From positions 5,084,001-5,148,000 of the forward strand of contig NZ_CP134400.1 in the NCBI RefSeq assembly GCF_002968285.2: a stretch of 64,000 nt of DNA, written 5' to 3'. How positions within the stretch are numbered: position 1 is the first letter of the stretch; each line of letters opens with the position of its first letter. The DNA is from Mycobacterium sp. ITM-2016-00318. GTDB lineage: Bacteria; Actinomycetota; Actinomycetes; Mycobacteriales; Mycobacteriaceae. The position numbers were made by a program, and so were the translations under genes. Under the pieces are notes generated by a model. It searched no databases, was not told where the DNA came from, and was given only the letters and a program-made list of their open reading frames with translations. Below are positions 1-6,771 of the stretch, one piece after another.

Positions 1-1
1 A

Positions 2-283
2 TTCGGCGCCTTGCTGATCGTCGGCGCGCCCGCGGCGAACGCAAGCCCGAAGTCCGATTGCGAAGGCAAGGGCGGCACCTATTCCGAGACCACGATCGTC
101 GACAACGGAACCGGAAAAATCGGAACGAGCTACAGGTGCTGCGTCAAGGACGCCGCGACGAACACCACCAGTTGCACGACCACGACGGTGACTGCCGCGG
201 AGAACATCCAACCGACGCGACCGCTGCACCGGGTTCCGCTCGGCGTACTGAACAACGCGGTTCCGATCGAGGCGGCCCCTTAG
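2..283 (+). CDS. Small secreted protein, 5' end outside window
   Basis: The frame is open from the window edge and stops at TAG 281-283. The first visible residues are hydrophobic and end in an AxA-like site (..PAANA-S), which looks like the end of a signal peptide, so the start codon lies upstream. The mature part of about 78 residues is rich in Thr and Asn and has four cysteines (one near the N-terminus, an adjacent pair, and one after them), compatible with two disulfides outside the cytoplasm. I do not recognise the family; small exported cysteine-containing proteins of this size are common in mycobacteria. Confidence 0.6.
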   Translation, partial: FGALLIVGAPAANASPKSDCEGKGGTYSETTIVDNGTGKIGTSYRCCVKDAATNTTSCTTTTVTAAENIQPTRPLHRVPLGVLNNAVPIEAAP

Positions 284-500
284 CCGTGCCTGGCCGCCTC
301 CTGGGCGAGCTGCACGCGCGAGGTCAGGCCCAGTTTCGTGTAGACGTGGGTGAGGTGGGCCTGCACGGTTCGCGGCGAAACGAACAGCCGCAGCAAGTTC
401 CTTGTTGCCGAGCCCTTCGCTGACGAGTTTCACCACGTCGAGCTCGGCCTCGTGCCCGCCCGCGCGAATACCAATGCTCCCTCGATCATGATCGGCGAGC
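280..500 (-). pseudogene. LuxR-family HTH C-terminal remnant, frameshifted
   Basis: On the minus strand the end reads as a LuxR/NarL DNA-binding helix-turn-helix: VSEGLGNKELA, then RLFVSPRTVQAHLTHVY, TKLGLTSRVQLAQEAARHG and a stop at 280-282. The two halves are in different frames: at about 390-395 the bases give gct-gcgg where gct-gcg-cgg (E-L-A-A-R-L-F) is expected, a two-base loss. Only about 70 codons of the C-terminal domain remain and no regulator domain precedes it, because the Lgt-like gene ends at 544. It is most likely the tail of an old LuxR gene left beside an inserted or rearranged cassette. Confidence 0.7.
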
Positions 501-543
501 GCTGCGCGGATCTCATCTTGTCCGCCTTGGCCACCGCCGTCCG

Positions 544-1344
544 TCACGTAGACAACAGGGCGATCAGTCCACCCGCGGCACCCACCACCAACACCGCAGC
601 CACCAGCTGATTGACGCGCACGCGGCCACAGACGATGTCAGGTTCTTCGCGTAACGGCTCGAGAACGAACCGCCCGGCGCTGTACCAGGCTAGAACGGCC
701 AGGGCGAGGCTCCCTGTCGGAAACTCTTTTGGCCACAGGCCGATATAGCCCGCCAATCCGAGCAGCCACCATGCCATCTCAAGAAACTGGACCGGGATCC
801 GCCGCCTCATGACGCCCTTGGCGTCGTGCAGGAGGACACCGAACGGGGCGTCAGTCTCGCGGCCCACGCAGCAGCCGTTGAATACGCAGCCCAATCGAAT
901 ACAGAAGCCACCGACGAGCACGCCGACGCCCATGTCATCGAACAATGCGCCGGCCGGAATGCCGAACAGCGCTGCTGCTGCGAATGACACCGGGACGAAG
1001 GTGAGCAGCGCACCGAAGACGCTCAAGCCGCCGGCAGCCCTGTCCCACAATGCACGTCGCGGGCCGGATGTGAAGTAGGCCTGAGCATGCACCAGCACGT
1101 GATATACCCGCGCTCCTATCACCCCAGCGAGCGCGGAAGCCATCGCCGCCGAACCGGCGCGCAGTGGCGACAGCCCGGACAGATCTGCCATCACAGCAGT
1201 CACCACGGTGCCGACGCAGATGCCGACGGCCAGAAACACTTTGTACGAGTTGACAGAATTCCCGGCGATCTCGAAGAAGCGGGGGAAGCCGAGCTGCACC
1301 GAAGGGGTGAGCGCGGGCGCGCTGGACTCACCGTCAGAGTTCAA
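544..1344 (-). CDS. Lgt-like prolipoprotein diacylglyceryl transferase family protein
   Basis: A 266-aa polytopic membrane protein with about seven hydrophobic segments. Lgt hallmarks are visible in order: GARVYH near residue 82, GGLSVFGA (counterpart of GGMSFHGG), the signature RLGCVFNGCCVGR near residue 150 (R, G, N, G and R as in the Lgt signature), IPVQFLEM (counterpart of HPSQLYE) and GRFVLEPLREEPD near the C-terminus. Lgt transfers diacylglycerol to the lipobox cysteine of prolipoproteins. The cysteine-rich signature is unlike the housekeeping mycobacterial enzyme as I remember it, so this is probably a divergent paralogue. Its start overlaps the LspA-like gene by 11 bp, and an apparent lipoprotein lies at the head of the same gene run. 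Confidence 0.72.
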   Translation of the reverse strand: MNSDGESSAPALTPSVQLGFPRFFEIAGNSVNSYKVFLAVGICVGTVVTAVMADLSGLSPLRAGSAAMASALAGVIGARVYHVLVHAQAYFTSGPRRALWDRAAGGLSVFGALLTFVPVSFAAAALFGIPAGALFDDMGVGVLVGGFCIRLGCVFNGCCVGRETDAPFGVLLHDAKGVMRRRIPVQFLEMAWWLLGLAGYIGLWPKEFPTGSLALAVLAWYSAGRFVLEPLREEPDIVCGRVRVNQLVAAVLVVGAAGGLIALLST

Positions 1345-1732
1345 GGACTGTCCTCAGCAGTTCGACCGCGATCCCGATCGCGCCGACCGTCAGTGCGATG
1401 TCGGCGATGTTGAAAGCCGGCCAGAAAGGCGGACGAATGTAGTCGGTCACGGAACCGCGCAGCGAGCCCTCGACGGCGTTACTTGCGGAGCCACCGAGCA
1501 TGAGACCGACGAAAACACTCAGTGACGGCATCCACGCGGCGACGATGATCAGCGCAACAGCAGGTATCACCCATTGCCACAGCATGTGCGGGGTACTGAC
1601 GCCGCCCCGGCCTATCCACAGCTGCCCCTCGACAACTCGTAGGCCGTCGGCGCGGCGAGCCAGAAGTTTGACCGCCTGATCGACTGCCAGCACCACAGTC
1701 GCGGTCTGGGCCAGTGCCGCCCAGCCGTTCAC
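1334..1732 (-). CDS. LspA-like signal peptidase II family protein
   Basis: A 132-aa protein with four hydrophobic segments. It shows the two catalytic aspartate regions of aspartic signal peptidase II: N-x-V-E-G-S-x-R-G-x-V-T-D-Y-I near residue 90 (counterpart of GNLIDR..VVDFI) and FNIADIALTVGAI near residue 108 (the FNxAD motif). LspA cleaves diacylglyceryl-prolipoproteins just before the modified cysteine. The protein is shorter than typical LspA (about 160 aa), with a poorly conserved N-terminus, and so may be specialised. It overlaps the 881-aa gene by 4 bp and the Lgt-like gene by 11 bp, which implies translational coupling. Confidence 0.7.
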   Translation of the reverse strand: MNGWAALAQTATVVLAVDQAVKLLARRADGLRVVEGQLWIGRGGVSTPHMLWQWVIPAVALIIVAAWMPSLSVFVGLMLGGSASNAVEGSLRGSVTDYIRPPFWPAFNIADIALTVGAIGIAVELLRTVLEL

Positions 1733-4374
1733 TCCGACGCCGCCGAGTCGGCACCCACTCCAGAAGCCTCGTGTTCGTGCGCCGTGCCCAATTGAATGTG
1801 GTCCACACGGCCGTCAGCGCCGATCTTGATCGTGGTGGGCCAGCACCGCACGCCATACCGCAGACCTATCTGCTGCCGGGAATCCTGCACAACCGGATAC
1901 GACAGAGCGAGACGCTTGCGAACCACATCCAGTTGCTTTGCATCGGCGCCACCGTGAAACGCAACGATGAAGGGCGACGGACGACATTCATCGTGTAGCC
2001 GCTGCAGGCGCTGCAATTCCGCGATGCATGGCGCCGACCACGACTGCCAGAAGTTCAGCAGGACATCTCCGCCGCGCAGCCGGTGCAACGCGTATCCGCG
2101 TCCACCGTCGGTGAACGCGGCATCAGGCGCGGCCTCGCCCGGTGAGACGGCCAGACGTATCGGTGAGAAACCCGACGGGACAGTCGGAACCGCCAACTCG
2201 TCCAAGGCAGCGGCGACCGTTGCGGGATCGGGTTCACCCTCGTGCTTCCATACGAACTCGCGCCTGGCATTGAGCAGATACATCGACGGCGTAGTGGTGA
2301 CCCCGAAGGTACGTGTCCAGCCGCCTTCGTCGTCCTCGGTGAGTTGTAGCGGGCCGGAGCTCTCGCCAGACAACCCGAGCCCATCTTCGACCTCGCGGCG
2401 AGACGCGTCGAAGGCACCGGCGGGCAAGACGACGACGGTCGCTACCGACGACGCGCGCTTCGTCCGACTCAACGCCTCCATCAGCGGACCAAGAGACCTA
2501 GCGCGGCCACCTGCGAAGTACACCAACGCATTTCGATGTCCCAAGCTGCTTCCCGGGGGGCTTTGCACGCCAACATGGCCGGCGATGGCCTGGCGCAAGG
2601 TGCCGCTTTCAACGAGCCCCGGGGTGAAGAACGGAATAGTCAGCGGACCCCACCACGACGGAATGTCAATCGCGACTTCCGGCTCTTGCACCCGGCAAGT
2701 CGTACCCCCCGCAACTCCTAACTCCTGCCCTGCCGACCCGATCAGGGTGCCTTCGAGTCGGAGGCAAATCCGACCGACATTCTTTACTCCCGCCGGCTTG
2801 GGAAGAATGAAGTCGTGCTCCTGTACCGACGTCTTTTCGACGCCCTGCAGAATGCTGCCGGTGTCGGGGTACTCCACCCACGTCCAGACGAACCGATCAA
2901 TTCGCCCGGCTGGGATCCAGCTCTTGAAGGCAGTGAAAGCGGCGCCCCCATGGGTTTCGGCGACCTCGATCACCGGTGGACGACGCGGAGAAAGGCTGCC
3001 TATCTCACCCCGCACGATGACGCCGTTGCCGGTGATCTGGATGCTCGTGAATGACACAATCGCGCCGGGGTCGAACTCCCGCAATCCATTTCGAAGGTCG
3101 CTCCGTGCGTCCTGGAACACCCGTCTGATAGCGGTGCCGTTTCTGACGAGCGCCTCGTCCACCTCGCGCCTGACGATGTTGACCGCCCGATCGTGGGGGA
3201 TGAACCACGACTCGTCCACATCGGGGTCGCCTGCACGCCTGACGCTGATCGCCTGGGTCTGCGGGTCCACGTCGAGCGTGATCAGCTGTGTGAACTGGAC
3301 CCACCCGTTTGGCGCCCACGAAGTGGAGGTTCTCGCGTCGACGCGCCCCGAGATCTGTATCCCGCCATTGGTCAACGTCAGGAACGGGCCCCCGTTGCCG
3401 AAGCTCAGGTCGTACTTCACTGTGGCCGAGCCCAGCCCGTAATCGATGGTGAAGCTGGGATGCACTGCTGCGACCGACTGCCGGATCGCGTTGAGGTCGA
3501 TGAGGCTGGTGACGTGCGATTTGCTGATTCCTACACCGAATCCACTTGAGCCGATGAACGATTGCGTGACGCCTTGAAGGCCGGTGGGAGGTGGCATTCC
3601 GCCTGACAGTTGGAACGGTAGCGCGATGACCTGGTTCGAGCCGGAGCCAATGCCTTTGAAGGAGGTGAACGCGAAGTCGTCTGGCAGGTCGACGGGAAGC
3701 AGGGTGAGACCGCGGATGAACTTGCGCACCTGTACGGCAATCCTGCTCTCGTCGACCGCCGTCAACCCGCTTCCCGGCGCGGCCACGAACTGAATCTTGG
3801 TGTCCTGCGCGGACGGCTCGATGAACAGCCGGCTTCCCTGCGAGCCAGGGACATTGGTGACGTCGAAGGTGGTGTGCACTTGGCCGTGGACCGATGCGGG
3901 CAGTGCGGTCGTGCCCGGATCCGGGTAGTACCGCGCCCTGATACTCGCGTGAATGGTGACCTCGGACGATGAGCCGTTCGGCACGGAGATCGTCACGTTT
4001 GACACCTGCAGCCTGACGAGGCCGCGCACGACGTCGGGATCGTCAGGCAGCTCGACCTCCCAGTTGTCGAATTCGTCGAACGCTTCGGAGAGCAGCTTCG
4101 CGGTGCCGGGAGGTGAGGTGGCAATCAGCTGATCACGAAGGTCATCAAGCCCAAGGCCGGAGCCGGCGCGCTGCTGGGCGATCACCCATTCGCCGAATGG
4201 ACCTACTTCAGGCTCTCGGCGCGGAGGATCGCCGATGCGCGCACTCGTGCTGTGCAGAAGCTTGAGCGCGGCGTCCTGATCGGCATTCTGGTGGAGCGCA
4301 CCCAAGAGTCCGTTGAGTTGGCGTACGGCGATCTGCACAACCGCCTCGCAGTCGCCGGTGAGGGGATTGGACAT
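1729..4374 (-). CDS. Large protein with C-terminal redoxin (TlpA/AhpC-like) domain
   Basis: An 881-aa protein. Residues 1 to about 600 match no family I recognise; they are beta-rich in appearance and lack a signal peptide or membrane segment. A middle stretch near residues 610-720 also looks thioredoxin-like (VYFAGG, TVVVLPAGAF, TTTPSMYLLNARREFVWKH). The C-terminal part from about 750 is a clear TlpA/AhpC-TSA fold: GGDVLLNFWQSWSAPC, then CWPTTIKIGADGRV. The usual WCxxC is WSAPC, so only the second cysteine of the pair is kept; a cysteine precedes the cis-Pro motif instead. The gene sits between the lipoprotein gene and the LspA/Lgt-like genes in one run. The role is unknown; a thiol or chaperone function for the cassette is an inference. 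Confidence 0.6.
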   Translation of the reverse strand: MSNPLTGDCEAVVQIAVRQLNGLLGALHQNADQDAALKLLHSTSARIGDPPRREPEVGPFGEWVIAQQRAGSGLGLDDLRDQLIATSPPGTAKLLSEAFDEFDNWEVELPDDPDVVRGLVRLQVSNVTISVPNGSSSEVTIHASIRARYYPDPGTTALPASVHGQVHTTFDVTNVPGSQGSRLFIEPSAQDTKIQFVAAPGSGLTAVDESRIAVQVRKFIRGLTLLPVDLPDDFAFTSFKGIGSGSNQVIALPFQLSGGMPPPTGLQGVTQSFIGSSGFGVGISKSHVTSLIDLNAIRQSVAAVHPSFTIDYGLGSATVKYDLSFGNGGPFLTLTNGGIQISGRVDARTSTSWAPNGWVQFTQLITLDVDPQTQAISVRRAGDPDVDESWFIPHDRAVNIVRREVDEALVRNGTAIRRVFQDARSDLRNGLREFDPGAIVSFTSIQITGNGVIVRGEIGSLSPRRPPVIEVAETHGGAAFTAFKSWIPAGRIDRFVWTWVEYPDTGSILQGVEKTSVQEHDFILPKPAGVKNVGRICLRLEGTLIGSAGQELGVAGGTTCRVQEPEVAIDIPSWWGPLTIPFFTPGLVESGTLRQAIAGHVGVQSPPGSSLGHRNALVYFAGGRARSLGPLMEALSRTKRASSVATVVVLPAGAFDASRREVEDGLGLSGESSGPLQLTEDDEGGWTRTFGVTTTPSMYLLNARREFVWKHEGEPDPATVAAALDELAVPTVPSGFSPIRLAVSPGEAAPDAAFTDGGRGYALHRLRGGDVLLNFWQSWSAPCIAELQRLQRLHDECRPSPFIVAFHGGADAKQLDVVRKRLALSYPVVQDSRQQIGLRYGVRCWPTTIKIGADGRVDHIQLGTAHEHEASGVGADSAASE

Positions 4375-4396
4375 GGCTCTCCGACTTCCTCTAGGG

Positions 4397-5482
4397 CTAC
4401 GTGACGGGTGTTAGTCGGACAGCCAGACCGGCGTAGTCGACACCGCTGGCCCGGGTGGCGGTGAAGGAGATGGCCGCGGCTCCAGGCGCATCGCCGATCA
4501 ACATGCCGTTGGTGCTGGTGAATCGGAGCGTCTGGTTGTAGGCGGTGATCGGTCCCGATGCCGTGGCGAACATCTGCACGACCATTTCTTTCATGGCTGA
4601 GTTGACCGGCTGCGTCATCGTGGTACCCGCCTCTGTGCCGAACACCGGAGGCGCGGGTACGAAAGCGGACACCTGGGCGTAGGAGACGGAGCATGCCTCG
4701 AAACTCAGGTTCGATGCAGTTCGATCCACGGTGACCGATACCGTCTGCGCGCCTGTTGGCGGATTACGAAAGCCGAAGAATTCTTCGTATACGCCGCTGA
4801 TCGCGTTTACCGCTTCGTCGTTTAGCCCACGGGCGCCGAGCGATTGCATCGCACCTGCACCGTAAGTGACTGTGCGGGTTGGCGTTCCAATACCGCCAGT
4901 CTGGGACCACCGCACTCCCACGACAACAGCCGCTGCGTTGCCCGACGCGGTGTGAGACCAGGTTGTGCTGGCGTTACCGATACCGGAGTCGGTATGGCCG
5001 CCGCTGACGGTATCGAAGGTCACGGAAGGCGCGACGACGACGACGGCGGGGGTTTCGACTGGGACGATCGGCGACCAAGGGCCTCGTTGACCGTCACCGT
5101 AGATCTCGCGAACTTGATACTCGTAGACCGAGTCCGCACTCGGCCCGCCGTCGATGGTGTTCTGCGGCAGCCTGTCGACGACAAAAAGATGTGGGAGCTC
5201 AGCCGATTGGCCCGCTTTCGGCTTCTTGTCACGCTGAAACTCGATCTGCGCTGAGTAGCCGCCAGTCCACGCCAATTTGACGGTGTAGGGGCCCGTGGCG
5301 GTGGCGCTGGTGATGACGAGCGGCGAATAGCTGCTTTGCGCCTCGAAACCACAGCCGGCGAAACCCAACAGCAACACGACCGGCAGGACGACTGCAGGCA
5401 CAAGTATTAGCAGAAGCAACCACTCGATCATGGTGAATCGAGCATACGCTGCAGAAACGTCCCGCCCGTGGCCGTTCGACAC
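4397..5482 (-). CDS. Predicted lipoprotein with FN3-like and beta-sandwich domains
   Basis: A 361-aa protein from a GTG start; an ATG at 5431 (residue 18) is an alternative, and neither has a convincing ribosome site. Residues 18-43 form one long hydrophobic segment ending in LLGFAGC, a good lipobox with Cys44 as the expected lipidation site. A fibronectin-III-like stretch follows (residues 52-150) and then a domain of about 200 residues of the SHTxSGxxxxxVVGVRW type known from many surface and phage-tail-like proteins. It is the first gene of the run that continues into the redoxin-like, LspA-like and Lgt-like genes, so it is the obvious candidate client of those two enzymes. Confidence 0.6.
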   Translation of the reverse strand: MSNGHGRDVSAAYARFTMIEWLLLLILVPAVVLPVVLLLGFAGCGFEAQSSYSPLVITSATATGPYTVKLAWTGGYSAQIEFQRDKKPKAGQSAELPHLFVVDRLPQNTIDGGPSADSVYEYQVREIYGDGQRGPWSPIVPVETPAVVVVAPSVTFDTVSGGHTDSGIGNASTTWSHTASGNAAAVVVGVRWSQTGGIGTPTRTVTYGAGAMQSLGARGLNDEAVNAISGVYEEFFGFRNPPTGAQTVSVTVDRTASNLSFEACSVSYAQVSAFVPAPPVFGTEAGTTMTQPVNSAMKEMVVQMFATASGPITAYNQTLRFTSTNGMLIGDAPGAAAISFTATRASGVDYAGLAVRLTPVT

Positions 5483-5810
5483 GAAGTTTTATTCGACTGC
5501 AGCGTCCCGGGTGGCAATGGCAAGATACGCGGCTGGTCGGCGGGCGGTGATGGCGTGGCGGAGGGATTTGCAGACTACCTCGCCAGAGCGACGAACCCGG
5601 TCTGCAACTGCCCGAACACTTCTCACATCAACGCGGCCATCGGCAAATCATGCTCGACAGCACACTCAGTTGGCCCCCCTAGGTGGCGGGGCCAACTTTG
5701 GTTGGCCTTGACAGTCAAGGGCATTCGCCGATGCCAACCCAGGTTCTGGGATACAGTGAACTCAGTGTGCCCGTAGCAGCGGTTATCGCATGCTCTGAAG
5801 GGCAAGACCC
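5483..5810. other. Intergenic region between divergent transcription units
   Basis: No convincing gene here. It should hold the promoters of the minus-strand lipoprotein cassette and the plus-strand ANTAR gene. Visible structure: a 16-base stretch at 5555-5570 identical to the 3' portion of the tRNA-Ser genes at 12.9 and 54.0 kb; a hairpin at 5668-5697; and a 15-base palindrome ccttgacagtcaagg at 5705-5719 that contains a TTGACA. Confidence 0.5.
5668..5697. repeat. Perfect 10-bp inverted repeat (hairpin)
   Basis: The arms agttggcccc (5668-5677) and ggggccaact (5688-5697) are perfectly complementary around a 10-base loop. The stem is strong enough for a terminator but has no U-rich tail on either strand, so a regulatory stem or protein-binding site upstream of the ANTAR gene is equally possible. 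Confidence 0.5.
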
Positions 5811-6554
5811 ATGAGTACCGACCTGTTGGCCCCCTTGGCCAGGCTGATATCTACCGCCGAGGCGATCGAGGAACTTCGAGACCTCTTCGCCGCCGAGGAG
5901 CCGTTAGACGACATCGCCGCACGGGTCGCAAAGACGGCACTTGCCGCCATCCCGAATGCGGACGCCGTGAGTATCACTGCGCTGTCGTGGCCAGATACTC
6001 GTACTGCGGCCTCCACACACGAGTGTGCGCTGGAACTCGATCACCATCAGTACGCGTCAGGCCGTGGGCCGTGTCTGGAAGCCACGTGGCGACGCACGCC
6101 GGTGCGCGCTGCAATCGGCGAAGACCTCCAACGGTGGCCGGAGTTCGTTGAAGCCGCGCGGCGCATGGGCATCCGAGCGAGTTTGTCGGTGCCGCTGCTC
6201 GTCGGCACCCTGGATGAGAAGCAGGAACTTCTGGGGTCGCTCAACATCTACAGCAAGACCGCATCCGCGTTCGACCCGTTCGACGCACAACTCATGCGCC
6301 TCTACACCGCGGCTGCCGGTCAAGCGATCAGCAACGCCGGCCGGTGGCAGGACTCCCGGGAGACTGTCACCCAGCTTGAGAAGGCGCTCCTCTCCCGTTC
6401 AGACATCGACATGGCTAAAGGAGCTTTGATCGCGCTGCACGGCTGCGACCCCGGTGAGGCGTTCGCCAGACTGGTCGAAGAATCTCAGCGACGAAACATC
6501 AAAGTGCGCGACCTCGCTGTCGAGATGCTCGACCGCCTGCAAGCAACTGCTTAA
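5811..6554 (+). CDS. GAF and ANTAR domain RNA-binding regulator
   Basis: A 247-aa cytosolic protein. Residues about 30-175 form a GAF domain (ALSW..T at the start, GRGPCLEATWRR in the middle, ASLSVPLLV and GSLNIYS near the end). Residues about 190-245 form an ANTAR domain: LEKALLSRSDIDMAKGALIALHGC followed by EAFARLVEESQRRNIKVRDLAVEML. ANTAR proteins bind paired hexanucleotide stem-loops in nascent RNA and prevent termination; GAF-ANTAR fusions are common in mycobacteria. It stands alone upstream of the MmpL gene in the same direction, 217 bp apart. The target RNAs and the ligand or signal of the GAF domain cannot be read from the sequence. Confidence 0.85.
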   Translation: MSTDLLAPLARLISTAEAIEELRDLFAAEEPLDDIAARVAKTALAAIPNADAVSITALSWPDTRTAASTHECALELDHHQYASGRGPCLEATWRRTPVRAAIGEDLQRWPEFVEAARRMGIRASLSVPLLVGTLDEKQELLGSLNIYSKTASAFDPFDAQLMRLYTAAAGQAISNAGRWQDSRETVTQLEKALLSRSDIDMAKGALIALHGCDPGEAFARLVEESQRRNIKVRDLAVEMLDRLQATA

Positions 6555-6771
6555 ACCGCGCTCTTAGGCGTCGATATCGGTTGTCGACCCGGCCACCGAA
6601 CCGCAGGAGATCACCAATGCCTCCGCGTCGGTGCGATCCTGGTGGACTGCCGCGCAAGAGGCTTGCGGCGAAGTCAGCCCCCGCAGAACTGATTCCGATG
6701 CTTCGGAGGCGCGGCGGCGACAGGCGGAGGGCGGTGAAGAACGGCGATTTGCCTGCGGCCGGCCCGATACC

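Noticed and set aside
1967..3442. 491-codon plus-strand open frame
   Set aside because: It is antisense to the 881-aa redoxin-fusion gene; its composition (Arg/Ser/Pro) and lack of any motif mark it as a high-GC shadow.
6631..6771. N-terminal extension of the MmpL protein
   Set aside because: The open frame reaches 6631, but the extra 47 residues are charged and not MmpL-like; the hydrophobic first helix starts shortly after ATG 6772.
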